A stretch of DNA of 64,000 bases from Labrys sp. KNU-23 (GTDB lineage Bacteria > Pseudomonadota > Alphaproteobacteria > Rhizobiales > Labraceae), in the NCBI RefSeq assembly GCF_008330945.1, contig NZ_CP043489.1, positions 3,917,501 through 3,981,500 on the forward strand, written 5' to 3'. Shown here piece by piece: positions 24,599-33,180 of this stretch. Position 1 is the stretch's first letter, and each line of letters opens with the position of its first letter. The notes beneath the pieces are model-generated. The model was not told where the DNA came from and searched no databases. It saw only the letters and a list, made by a program, of their open reading frames with translations. The position numbers and the translations under genes were made by a program.

Positions 24599-26251
24599 CT
24601 ACACCGCTCTTGCCGCCGCTCGTCCGGCCTGCCGGCCGCTGAACAGGCAGCCGCCGAGGAAGGAGCCTTCCAGGGCCCGATAGCCATGCATGCCACCGCC
24701 GCCGAACCCGGCGGCCTCGCCGGCGGCATAGAGACCGGGCAGGGGGGCGAGATCCTCGCCGAAGACCCGGCCGTCGAGATCGGTTTCCAGGCCCCCCAGC
24801 GTCTTGCGCGTGAGGATGTTGAGCTTGACCGCGATCAGGGGCCCATGAGCGGGAGCGAGCAAGGCGTGCGGCCGTGCCGTGCGGATCAGGCGGTCGCCGA
24901 GATAGTGCCGGGCATTGCGGATCGCCATGATCTGGCCGTCCTTGCCGAAGCCGTTGGCAAGATCGCGGTCGCGCGCCTCGATCAGCTGCCGTATCGCGGC
25001 GGCGTCGAGCAGGGGTTCCTCCGTCAGGGCGTTCATGCCGGAGACGAGACGCTCGAGATCCTCATCCACCACGAAATCGGCACCATGCTGCTTGAAGGCT
25101 TCCACCGGCCCGGTCGCCCGCCGGCCGACGGCGCGGCGCAGCGTCAGTTTCCAGTCGCGGCCGGTGAGGTCGGGGTTCTGCTCCGAGCCCGACAATGCGA
25201 ATTCCTTGCGGATGATGCTCTGGGTCAGGATGAACCAGCTGTGGTCGAAGCCGGTGGTACGCAGATGGGCCAGCGTTCCCAGCGTGTCGAAGCCCGGATA
25301 GAGCGGGCCGGGCAGGCGATTGCCGCGTGCATCGAGCCAGAGCGAGGAGGGGCCGGGGAGGATGCGGATGCCGTGGCCGGGCCAGATCGGATCCCAGTTT
25401 CTCAGGCCCTCGACATAGTGCCACATGCGGTCGCGATTGATCAGCCTTGCCCCGGCCTGTGCAGCGAGGTCGAGCATGCGCCCGTCGACATAAGCGGGGA
25501 CGCCGGTGACCATCGCCTCTGGTGGCCGGCCGAGGCGCTGGGGCCAATGGCGCCGCACCCGATCGAGGTCGCCGCCGATACCGCCGCTGGCGATGATCGT
25601 CACCGGTGCGGTCAGGGAGAAGTGACCCACCACCTCGCGCGAGGTGGCGACCCCGCGCGGAGCTTCGCTGGGCGCGAGCAGGCTGCCTTCCACACCGGTG
25701 ATGGCGCCTGCGGTGCGAATCAGGCCGTCGACGCGATGGCGAAACCGCAGAGAAAGCCTGCCTTCCACTTCGGCCGCCAATGCGAGCCGTTCGAACGGTT
25801 CGACCACGCCCGGGCCCGTGCCCCAGGTGAGGTGGAAGCGCGGCACCGAATTGCCCGGACCGTCGGCGCTGCCGCCGCCGCGCTCGGCCCAGCCGACGAC
25901 CGGGAAGATCCGATGGCCCATCGCATGCAGCCAGGCGCGCTTCTCGCCGGCCGCGAAGGCGAGATAGGCCTCGGCCCAGCGCCGGGGCCAGTAATCCTCT
26001 TCGCGATCGAAGCCCGCCGTGCCGATCCAGTCCTGCAAGGCGAGCTCGAAACTGTCCTTGATGCCGAGGCGGCGTTGCTCGGGGCTGTCGACCAGGAAGA
26101 GGCCGCCGAGCGACCAGAAGGCCTGGCCGCCCAGATTCTGGCGAGGCTCCTGGTCGAGCAGGATCACCCGCTTTCCGGCGGCGGTGAGCTCGGTGGCCGC
26201 GACCAGCCCGGCCAGGCCCGCCCCGACGACAATGGCATCCGCATCGGCCAT
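24599..26251 (-). CDS. FAD-binding dehydrogenase (3-ketosteroid dehydrogenase-like superfamily)
   Basis: A 550-residue flavoprotein. The N-terminal dinucleotide motif is DAIVVGAGLAGLVAATEL, followed by LLDQEPRQNLGGQAFWSLGG; the C-terminal FAD motif is PLPGLYAAGEAAGFGGGGMH with GRVFGEDLAPLPGL. This is the fumarate reductase/KstD-like group often annotated simply as 'FAD-binding dehydrogenase'. The substrate is unknown. There is no signal peptide, so it should be cytoplasmic. Neighbouring genes give no pathway hint. Confidence 0.88.
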   Translation of the reverse strand: MADADAIVVGAGLAGLVAATELTAAGKRVILLDQEPRQNLGGQAFWSLGGLFLVDSPEQRRLGIKDSFELALQDWIGTAGFDREEDYWPRRWAEAYLAFAAGEKRAWLHAMGHRIFPVVGWAERGGGSADGPGNSVPRFHLTWGTGPGVVEPFERLALAAEVEGRLSLRFRHRVDGLIRTAGAITGVEGSLLAPSEAPRGVATSREVVGHFSLTAPVTIIASGGIGGDLDRVRRHWPQRLGRPPEAMVTGVPAYVDGRMLDLAAQAGARLINRDRMWHYVEGLRNWDPIWPGHGIRILPGPSSLWLDARGNRLPGPLYPGFDTLGTLAHLRTTGFDHSWFILTQSIIRKEFALSGSEQNPDLTGRDWKLTLRRAVGRRATGPVEAFKQHGADFVVDEDLERLVSGMNALTEEPLLDAAAIRQLIEARDRDLANGFGKDGQIMAIRNARHYLGDRLIRTARPHALLAPAHGPLIAVKLNILTRKTLGGLETDLDGRVFGEDLAPLPGLYAAGEAAGFGGGGMHGYRALEGSFLGGCLFSGRQAGRAAARAV

Positions 26252-26439
26252 CTTCCCTCCCGCGAGGTCCGCTCCCGCGACTCGCGACAGCAGGCATCAT
26301 GCAATGAATGTCGCGCCGGCAGAACCCGGTGAATGTGACGATCGTGACACGTGCATGGCGCAGAAATTGCGCGTGAGTCTGGCCTTGCCTGCGCCCACGG
26401 CATCTTGCCCGGGCGGCGTTCAGCGACTAAGTCGGTTTG

Positions 26440-27048
26440 ATGGCCGATGCGAATGGGACATTGTCGAAGCTCCGCGCCGGGTTTTCGCGCCAGAGCCTCA
26501 AGGCGAAGGTGCTGACCGGCATTGGCGGTTTTGCAGCTGCTGCGATTTCGCTGGGCGCCTCGCTCTATCATCTGCGTAATCCCGAGCAAGTGCCGGTCAC
26601 GGCGGCCGGGCAGGCGATCGAGGCGGGGCGCTGGCTCGTCACGCCGAATTCGGCGTCCCCCGCCACGGCGTTGCCGGATGGCCGTCCGGTCAAGGACGGC
26701 CGCCGGGCCGTGGTGCTCGAGCTCACACTCGCCAACCGAACCGAGCGCACCTCCAGTGCGGTCACCGGTATCCTGAAGCTCACCAATGTCGCCAATGCCG
26801 ATGGGCCGGATTTCTACCTGGTCCGTGACAGGGAGCGGCTCATGGCCCTGCAGCCTCGCCTGCCGGAGCGCCTGCAGGCCGTCTGGACCCTGCCGGCCGA
26901 TGCCGCCTTGCCCAAGGTGCTGGAACTCACCGTAGCTGGCGCGACCTTCAAGCCGAAGGACAATCTCTATGGCGCCCCAGGCTGGTTCAACCCGCATGAC
27001 GTCGCGCGCGTGAGCGTGCCTCTCGATGCAGCGGGGAGCCCGGGATGA
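26440..27048 (+). CDS. Membrane-anchored protein of unknown function (first of a three-gene set)
   Basis: A 202-residue protein with one N-terminal membrane segment (AKVLTGIGGFAAAAISLGAS) followed by an extracytoplasmic domain rich in predicted beta-strands (GRRAVVLELTLANRTERTSS). It reads like an immunoglobulin-type sandwich, but I recognise no named family. Its last four bases overlap the next gene, and the third gene overlaps in turn, so the three are cotranslated. Confidence 0.7.
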   Translation: MADANGTLSKLRAGFSRQSLKAKVLTGIGGFAAAAISLGASLYHLRNPEQVPVTAAGQAIEAGRWLVTPNSASPATALPDGRPVKDGRRAVVLELTLANRTERTSSAVTGILKLTNVANADGPDFYLVRDRERLMALQPRLPERLQAVWTLPADAALPKVLELTVAGATFKPKDNLYGAPGWFNPHDVARVSVPLDAAGSPG

Positions 27049-27608
27049 AGAAGGCCGCCGTTACTGTGGCGATCGTGCTGATCGGCATTATCGTGCTGGC
27101 GCTGCTGCGCTGGACGACACCCGGCTACGCCGTCCTTACCGGTCCGATCGAGACGGCGGGACGACAGGGGACGCGTGCCGAGACCGGCGAGTTCAGCCTC
27201 ACGGTCGACAAGCTGATCCTGTCCGAGCTGCTGATCTTCCAGCGCTACGGCAAGAAGGTCGAGCGCGGCACGGGCGGCGTCTGGGCGGTGGTCGCGGCCG
27301 AGGTGGCCGGCAAGCATCGCACCTTGATGCTGGGTGGTATCGCGCTTCGGGGTGCCAGCGGGCGGATCTATATGCAGAGCGCCCGGATCGAAGGCATGTC
27401 TCAGCTGCTCTCCGGCAAGGAATTGCAGCCCGGCTTGCAGCAGCGCGGCCTTTTCGTGTTCGAGCTGCCAGCCGACGAACTCGCGGGCGCCGAACTCGTA
27501 GTCTCGCGGGAGATCTTTCCGCGGCTCACTTCACAGCTCGCCGTGGCGTTGGACGAGGGCAGTGCCATCCGCCGTACCATCCTGGAGATCGGCCGTGACC
27601 CTCTCTGA
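27045..27608 (+). CDS. Membrane-anchored protein of unknown function (second of set)
   Basis: A 187-residue protein with an N-terminal anchor (KAAVTVAIVLIGIIVLALL) and an extracytoplasmic domain (LTGPIETAGRQGTRAETGEF, then VWAVVAAEVAGKHRTLMLGG, LFVFELPADELAGAELVVSR). The pattern of alternating hydrophobics suggests the same sandwich fold as its neighbours. No catalytic motif is visible. ATGA overlap with the preceding gene indicates coupling. Confidence 0.72.
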   Translation: MKKAAVTVAIVLIGIIVLALLRWTTPGYAVLTGPIETAGRQGTRAETGEFSLTVDKLILSELLIFQRYGKKVERGTGGVWAVVAAEVAGKHRTLMLGGIALRGASGRIYMQSARIEGMSQLLSGKELQPGLQQRGLFVFELPADELAGAELVVSREIFPRLTSQLAVALDEGSAIRRTILEIGRDPL

Positions 27609-28215
27609 ACGGACACCCTCGGAAGGGCGGCCTGCCAGGCGCTGGTATTGGCGCAGCATGATCGCGATACCCGTGCTCTTCCTCGCCGTCTTCGCGTTCG
27701 GCGCCCGGGTCGACATCATGGACTATCTCGCCTCGCATGAGTTTCGTATCACCACTGTCAAGCCCGGCGAGGCCGCTCCCTACGCCCGCGCCGACTGGTC
27801 GCTCGTATCGGCGCGGCTCGTCGACGGCGGCGAAGGCGCACGGCTGCCCCTGTCGAAGGACCGGAAGCTTCTCATCATTCGCCTCAAGGCGGTGCCCGAG
27901 GAGAAGATCGTGGATGAGGCGCAGCGGCAGGCCGCCTGGCTGGGCTGCAGCCTGACCCTGCTTGATGGCGGGGGACAGCGCTGGAGTCCGCTATCCTTCG
28001 TGCTGTCCCGCGACATCAGCCGTGCGCTGGAGCCGACAACGACGCCCGTGGCGGGGTGCCTGGAGGCCTCGCGCTCCATCGGCCTGGATGGCCAGCCAAC
28101 CTTGGTCGAAGAGAAGTTCCTGATCCCGGCCGAGGTTGCCTCGGGACTTTCTGCGCGCCTCTCCTTCCGGTCTGCCCTGCCGGACGCCCTCAGCTTCCCG
28201 CTGGAATTGCGCTGA
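27595..28215 (+). CDS. Membrane-anchored protein of unknown function (third of set)
   Basis: A 206-residue protein. I take the GTG at 27595, with GGAG eight bases upstream, inside the end of the preceding gene; an upstream start at 27562 is possible. One membrane segment (MIAIPVLFLAVFAFGA) precedes a domain with two cysteines (AAWLGCSLTLLDGGG, PVAGCLEASRSI) that could pair. Its tail overlaps the convergent membrane-protein gene by 26 bp. The partners' similar size, topology and order suggest a complex at the inner membrane. Confidence 0.7.
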   Translation: MTLSERTPSEGRPARRWYWRSMIAIPVLFLAVFAFGARVDIMDYLASHEFRITTVKPGEAAPYARADWSLVSARLVDGGEGARLPLSKDRKLLIIRLKAVPEEKIVDEAQRQAAWLGCSLTLLDGGGQRWSPLSFVLSRDISRALEPTTTPVAGCLEASRSIGLDGQPTLVEEKFLIPAEVASGLSARLSFRSALPDALSFPLELR

Positions 28216-29527
28216 TCGGTCGGCGGGCACTGCGCCATTGCCGACCCTGGGCAAAGCCCGTTTCCAGCCCCGCGGCGAGCAGGGTAATCTTCAAGGGCAT
28301 GATCAGCGCCCCATTGCCCGGTGCACTCGGACTGCCCAGCAAGATGGAGAGGGCGTGGGCGATGATCTGCCACAGGCCGATTTCATGCGGGCCGATCAGG
28401 CGTGCCGCACCGTACCAGGCCCAGGCCGCGCCCCAGTCGAGGAGACGGAAGGCGACGATGACGGTGACGACGAGGGCAAGGCCAGCGCCGAAGGTCAGGC
28501 CGACTCCCTCTGCCAGCGCACGGTAGCGCCGGGCCGTACCGGCCACGAAATGGGTGAGAAAATCGCGCAGGAATTTAGGCAGCCTGTCCCAATGGCCGAT
28601 TGCCCTGCCCCAGCGGCTTTCCATCGGCCGCTCCGCCCGTCCGATGTCGTAGCCATAGACCAGGGCGGCCAGGGTCAGCCAGACCACAGGGTAGAGCGTG
28701 TAGGTGAACAAGGCGGTGAGCGAATCGATCCAGGAGGCCGGGGCATACTCGATTGGCGGTGTGACCGCTTCTGCACGCGCGGCAGCCGCGGCACGCGCGA
28801 CAGGGGACAGCCATCCATTCAAGGTTTCGGGCAGGCGCGAGACCCATGCCATGATCTCGCTGTGCCAGTTGGACAGCACATAGAGCGCGATGAAGGCCCA
28901 ATTCGCCTCGCACACCACGATCAGGAACGGCCAGAACACGTGTTTGGAACGCTTGTGCATCTGCTTGGCGCCAAGCCGTACCAGCCAGGCAATGGCCACC
29001 GATACCAGAAGCAGCCAGCCGCCACTGACCTCGAGGATGCGGGCGTTCTGACCAAAGGGGGTGAGGTCGAGCGCGAGCTTGGAATATTCGCGCACAGTGT
29101 CGCTGAGAAAGCCCCAGGCCGCATAGAAGGCGAAGAAGGGAACCAGTGCCAGGGACAGCGCCATGGTGAAGCCGGCCGGCTCTCCCTCGCGCCTGTCCGA
29201 CTGCGATATTTCGGCGGCCTTTGCCGCGGCTTGCAGCGAGGGCAGTCCCGGCCGAACGATCTCGAACAGGGCGATGATCACCACCAGCTTGACCAGCACC
29301 ACCAATGTGAGTGCCGAGAGCCCGGCCAATTGGTTGAGGAAACCGATACGCACGGCGATCTCGGTCAGCACGTCCTCCGCCAACACGCCGGCCAGCCAGA
29401 GCGCCGTCAAATGCGGCCAGTAGCGCCGCAACAGGACCATCCAAGCGGGGACAAGATTGGCGAGCGCCGACAATTTGCAATCTCTCGATGCCGGCACGCC
29501 GCGGTGCCCGATTTCGGCGCGGACCAT
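28190..29527 (-). CDS. Polytopic membrane protein of unknown function
   Basis: A 445-residue protein with about eight hydrophobic segments, such as LSALTLVVLVKLVVIIALFE, FTMALSLALVPFFAFYAAWG, GGWLLLVSVAIAWLV, FWPFLIVVCEANWAFIALYV and GLTFGAGLALVVTVIVAF. I cannot match it to a transporter family. The N-terminus is uncertain: the ATG at 29527 gives about 25 polar residues before the first hydrophobic stretch. It ends inside the end of the three-gene set, on the opposite strand. Confidence 0.7.
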   Translation of the reverse strand: MVRAEIGHRGVPASRDCKLSALANLVPAWMVLLRRYWPHLTALWLAGVLAEDVLTEIAVRIGFLNQLAGLSALTLVVLVKLVVIIALFEIVRPGLPSLQAAAKAAEISQSDRREGEPAGFTMALSLALVPFFAFYAAWGFLSDTVREYSKLALDLTPFGQNARILEVSGGWLLLVSVAIAWLVRLGAKQMHKRSKHVFWPFLIVVCEANWAFIALYVLSNWHSEIMAWVSRLPETLNGWLSPVARAAAAARAEAVTPPIEYAPASWIDSLTALFTYTLYPVVWLTLAALVYGYDIGRAERPMESRWGRAIGHWDRLPKFLRDFLTHFVAGTARRYRALAEGVGLTFGAGLALVVTVIVAFRLLDWGAAWAWYGAARLIGPHEIGLWQIIAHALSILLGSPSAPGNGALIMPLKITLLAAGLETGFAQGRQWRSARRPISAIPAGS

Positions 29528-29597
29528 AGCAACCGATGGCTCGGCTCGCCAGAGCCCGCATTGCCTTTGGGGCGAAGAGTGTTGAAGCGTAAGCGCC

Positions 29598-30221
29598 CTA
29601 ATCCTCGTCAGTAGACAGAATATCCTTCGACCGATGCGCGATAGCCGTCCGGTTGATGACCTGCATCTGCTTCATGATTCTGCGGACATGCACTTTGACG
29701 GTGCTTTCGCTGATACCGAGTTCTTTTCCTATTTCCGCATTGGTCTTGCCTTGCCGGATGGCGGCGACAATCGACAATTGCCGGGAAGTCAGGGGTTTCC
29801 ACGCCTGCTTGCCGAACTTCGTTTCAGGCGGAACGAACGTCCCTCCCGCCATGATGCGGTGCACCGCAAGTATCAATTCGCTTACCGGTAGGGTGCTGGG
29901 AACATAGCCTCTGGCCCCCAGATCGATGGCCTGGACGATGCTTGCCGCATCGCTGGCATTTGCCAATACGAGGACAGGGATGTGGGGTTCGCTGGCGCGT
30001 GCGGTTGCGAAGATCTTTGAGGCATCCATATACCCGCGGTCGTGCAGAATCACCAACCGGGTGCGCATATGTGAAGAAGAAATGCTCCATTCGTCTGCCG
30101 CAGAAAATACTTTTATTCTATATTCTGGAAAATTCAGAGCCAGGATAAATTTGAGGCAATCCCGTATTAATACATTGCTGCTGATTAAAGCTATATTTCC
30201 AACGTATCGCAGATCGTTCAT
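29598..30221 (-). CDS. LuxR/FixJ-type response regulator with atypical receiver
   Basis: A 207-residue two-domain regulator. The receiver-like domain (residues about 9-125) keeps the fold pattern (NIALISSNVLIRDCLKFIL, HIPVLVLANASD, GARGYVPSTLPVSEL), but the acceptor strand reads RLVILHDRGYMD, with His where the phospho-Asp is usual and Asp next to it; the acidic pair near the N-terminus is missing too. The C-terminal GerE helix-turn-helix is intact (LTSRQLSIVAAIRQGKTNAE, LGISESTVKVHVRRIMKQM). It may be phosphorylation-independent. Its 5' half is AT-rich compared with neighbours, and no cognate kinase is nearby. Confidence 0.87.
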   Translation of the reverse strand: MNDLRYVGNIALISSNVLIRDCLKFILALNFPEYRIKVFSAADEWSISSSHMRTRLVILHDRGYMDASKIFATARASEPHIPVLVLANASDAASIVQAIDLGARGYVPSTLPVSELILAVHRIMAGGTFVPPETKFGKQAWKPLTSRQLSIVAAIRQGKTNAEIGKELGISESTVKVHVRRIMKQMQVINRTAIAHRSKDILSTDED

Positions 30222-30732
30222 GTGGTTACCTCGGAAAGTATACCTTCTTTCTTTTGCAATTATTGTTAATATATTTTCATTTCAGGGTACATTCTTTAAC
30301 AAAATTACGTAATTCACCTATATATTGTAATCTTTGTAACTTCAATACATCGAAATTAAGTCTTTAGGATTAGGCCGTTCTTGTATAAATAGTAATATAT
30401 TACCTTACGAGATGAATTTATCGTACTATTCTTTTGCCATCTTATACTTTTGTGACTTTCCTTTGGGTCTTATAGGGGCGCGCTCTACGAAATCCTCCCG
30501 GGGGCTCAAGCCGATTGGCGGTCGGGCTTGTTGTGAAGGGCTGGGGCGGGCATGGTCGGGAGAGCTGCTTGGCCAAAGCAGGCGACGCGTCGCCGTCATG
30601 TCGAGCCCTGGGACAGGCGCCGCAGGCAGCCTGCACGGACCAAATCGGGAATGAATTGCGTTTTCGGCGCTAAATTGCCGCATTCAGGACAAGAGAATAG
30701 CCAAGCTCTGTCCCCGGTTGTCGAAAGGAGTG
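30222..30732. other. AT-rich intergenic stretch
   Basis: The 511-bp gap is strikingly AT-rich from 30222 to about 30475, against a GC-rich background, then returns to GC-rich sequence before the next gene. I find no convincing ORF, tRNA or inverted repeat. It probably holds the regulator's promoter and may be recently acquired DNA. Confidence 0.65.
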
Positions 30733-32568
30733 ATGCCCTTGACGTCTCGGATTGAAGACTACGCCCTGATCGGTGATTGCGAAACGGCCGCTCTCGTTTC
30801 CCGTGATGGCTCCATCGACTGGCTTTGCTTTCCCCGCTTCGACTCGCCTGCCAGTTTTGCCGCCTTGCTCGGCACGCCGGAAAACGGGCGCTGGCGTATT
30901 GCCGCTACCGACCGGAAGGCCCGTATCAGTCGCCGCTATCGACCCGATACCCTCATCCTGGAAACGACGTTCGAAACGGAGGGGGGCGTCGCCACCCTGA
31001 TCGATTTCATGCCGCTGCGCGACGGCACCAACGACCTCATCCGGCTGGTGGTCGGGCAGAAGGGCAGCGTCGATTTCAGCACCGATTTCGTCGTGCGCTT
31101 CGACTATGGCCGGACCGTGCCCTGGGTCACCCGCGCCGATGACGGCACCATCACGGCCGTGGCCGGACCCGATCGGCTGATTCTCTCGACCCCCGTGCCG
31201 CTGGAAGGCGAAGATCTGCACACTGCGGGTGCGTTCAAGGTCAGCGCCGGCGAACAGGTACCGTTCGTCCTGACTTACGGTCCTTCCACGACCCCCCTGC
31301 CGGCCCAGCCCGATGTCCAGGCTGCGCTGACGAATACGGAGAGCTTTTGGCGCGATTTTGCCGGGCGCTGCCCATCGGTCGGTGCCTGGACCGATGTCGT
31401 CAAGCGCTCCTTGATCACCCTGAAGGCGCTCACCTATATGCCGACAGGCGGTATCGTGGCGGCTGCCACCACCTCGCTGCCTGAACAGATCGGCGGCCCG
31501 CGCAACTGGGATTACCGCTATTGCTGGCTGCGCGATGCCACCATGACGCTGCAGGCCTTCATGAAGCTCGGCTATTACGAGGAAGCGTCCGCCTGGCGCG
31601 AATGGCTGATGCGGGCCATCGCCGGAGCTCCCGAGCAGATGCAGATCATGTATGGCCTGTCGGGCGAGCGGAACCTGCTGGAATGGGAGCCCCATTGGCT
31701 CGCCGGCTATGAGGGGTCGCGGCCGGTGCGGATCGGCAATGCCGCCGCCGAGCAATTCCAGCTCGACGTCTATGGCGAGGTTGCCGATGCCATGATGCAG
31801 GCCGCGGCCGGCGGCCTGGCGCGCCACCCCAGGACGCGGGCGCTCAGCGAAGTCATCATGAACTTCCTCGAAACCGCCTGGCATCGCCCTGACGAGGGGA
31901 TCTGGGAGGTGCGCGGCGGGGCGCAGCACTTCACCCATTCCAAGGTGATGGCCTGGGTCGCCTTCCATCGTGCCGCCAACATGGCCCTCAAGTCCGGCGA
32001 CAGGCCGGCCTTTGCCGAACGCTGCCAGCGCGTGGCCGACGAGATACACGAGGATGTCTGCCGCAGGGCGTTCGATACGGATCTCGGCAGCTTCGTGCAG
32101 TCCTACGGCTCCAAGACGATCGATGCCAGCCTCCTGCAGATTCCGCTTGTCGGTTTCCTGCCGGCGGACGATCCCAGGGTGATCGGCACGGTCAAGGCGG
32201 TCGAAGCCATGCTCATGCGCGATGGCTTCCTGCTGCGCTACAATACCGACCATGTCGATGATGGCCTGCCGCCGGGCGAGGGCGCCTTCCTGGTCTGCAC
32301 CTTCTGGCTGGCGGATGTCTATGTGCTGCAGGGCCGCGAGGAAGATGCGCGGCGCCTCTATGAGCGGCTGGTGGGCCTTTGCAACGATGTGGGGCTGCTG
32401 TCGGAGGAATATGATCCGATCGCGGAGCGCATGCTCGGCAATTTCCCGCAGGCCTTCAGTCATATCGGGCTGATCAACACGGCCCTCAATCTGGCGCGGC
32501 ATACTGGTCCTGCCGAGGAACGGGTCGAGGCGAGCGGCCAACCGGTGGCGCAGGCGGACGCCGTCTGA
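30733..32568 (+). CDS. Glycoside hydrolase family 15 protein (glucoamylase/trehalase-like)
   Basis: A 611-residue GH15 enzyme with an N-terminal beta-sandwich (RIEDYALIGDCETAALVSRD, GSIDWLCFPRFDSPASFAAL) and an (alpha/alpha)6 barrel. Diagnostic stretches are SLPEQIGGPRNWDYRYCWLR, with the substrate-binding RNWDYRYCWLRDA block, and the region around LLSEEYDPIAERMLGNFPQA, likely to hold the catalytic base. Members hydrolyse alpha-glucosidic bonds in maltodextrins or trehalose; which one cannot be told here. AGGAG at 30726-30730 lies only two bases from the ATG and eight from a TTG at 30739 (MTSRIEDY), so TTG may be the real start. No signal peptide: cytoplasmic. Confidence 0.9.
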   Translation: MPLTSRIEDYALIGDCETAALVSRDGSIDWLCFPRFDSPASFAALLGTPENGRWRIAATDRKARISRRYRPDTLILETTFETEGGVATLIDFMPLRDGTNDLIRLVVGQKGSVDFSTDFVVRFDYGRTVPWVTRADDGTITAVAGPDRLILSTPVPLEGEDLHTAGAFKVSAGEQVPFVLTYGPSTTPLPAQPDVQAALTNTESFWRDFAGRCPSVGAWTDVVKRSLITLKALTYMPTGGIVAAATTSLPEQIGGPRNWDYRYCWLRDATMTLQAFMKLGYYEEASAWREWLMRAIAGAPEQMQIMYGLSGERNLLEWEPHWLAGYEGSRPVRIGNAAAEQFQLDVYGEVADAMMQAAAGGLARHPRTRALSEVIMNFLETAWHRPDEGIWEVRGGAQHFTHSKVMAWVAFHRAANMALKSGDRPAFAERCQRVADEIHEDVCRRAFDTDLGSFVQSYGSKTIDASLLQIPLVGFLPADDPRVIGTVKAVEAMLMRDGFLLRYNTDHVDDGLPPGEGAFLVCTFWLADVYVLQGREEDARRLYERLVGLCNDVGLLSEEYDPIAERMLGNFPQAFSHIGLINTALNLARHTGPAEERVEASGQPVAQADAV

Positions 32569-32688
32569 TCCCCACCGGCAAGGCCCATGAATGACCTCGC
32601 CGGGAAACTCCGCAAATGTCTATATCTTGCAGCTTGCTCCTGATCGTGCTCGTGGCTCGATCAAGAGGAAACTGCCCAGGAGCCCGGC

Positions 32689-33087
32689 ATGCTGCATCAC
32701 CTTTCCTTCGGCGTCGCGGACATCCAGCGTTCCGCGGCGTTTTACGATGCCGTCCTCGGGGCATTGGGCTATGTGCGTGTCTGGGAGGACTTGCAGCCGG
32801 GCGATCCGGATCAGGCGGTCGGCTATGGGCTACCCGGCGGTGGCGACAAATTCACGATCAAGCTGCGCGCCAGGCATGCGCGGCCGCCGGGTGCCGGTTT
32901 CCACCTCGCTTTTGCCGCACCCAGCCGACAGTCCGTCTCGCAGTTTCACGAAGCTGCGCTTGAACATGGCGGTCTCGACAATGGCACTGCCGGCATCCGC
33001 CCTCATTACGGCCCGACCTATTTTGCCGCTTTCGTGATCGATCCGGACGGCCACCGCATCGAGGCCGTCTGTAAATCCGAGGGGTAG
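32689..33087 (+). CDS. VOC family (glyoxalase/bleomycin-resistance fold) protein
   Basis: A 132-residue single VOC domain: MLHHLSFGVADIQRSAAFYD at the N-terminus and YFAAFVIDPDGHRIEAVCK at the C-terminus, with the usual metal-ligand positions His (HHLSFGV) and Glu (RIEAV) present. This subtype is common and uncharacterised in proteobacteria. It stands between the GH15 gene and the tetR gene, with no sign of cotranscription with either. Confidence 0.88.
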   Translation: MLHHLSFGVADIQRSAAFYDAVLGALGYVRVWEDLQPGDPDQAVGYGLPGGGDKFTIKLRARHARPPGAGFHLAFAAPSRQSVSQFHEAALEHGGLDNGTAGIRPHYGPTYFAAFVIDPDGHRIEAVCKSEG

Positions 33088-33127
33088 GCGTTCACGAGGC
33101 CGCTTTGTCTCGTTGCCGAGAAGGGCC

Positions 33128-33166
33128 TTGACAGAAACGCTGATTAGGTAGATCGGTCTACCTAAT
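33128..33166 (+). promoter_or_regulatory. TetR operator overlapping a promoter
   Basis: ATTAGGTAGA, TCGG, TCTACCTAAT (33143-33166) is a perfect inverted repeat with ten-base arms. A consensus -35 TTGACA (33128-33133) precedes it so that the -10 region must fall inside the palindrome. A repressor bound here would block the promoter of the tetR gene 15 bp downstream, and with it the EamA exporter gene. Confidence 0.87.
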
Positions 33167-33180
33167 TTGGAGCCAGGATC

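Noticed and set aside
24458..26332. 624-codon plus-strand frame opposite the FAD dehydrogenase gene
   Set aside because: The flavoprotein on the minus strand has proper FAD motifs at both ends.
30222..30732. Small RNA or riboswitch in the AT-rich gap
   Set aside because: I see no stable stem followed by a T-run and no known riboswitch motif; AT richness alone is not evidence.
30670..32541. 623-codon minus-strand frame opposite the GH15 gene
   Set aside because: The plus-strand protein matches GH15 along its length.
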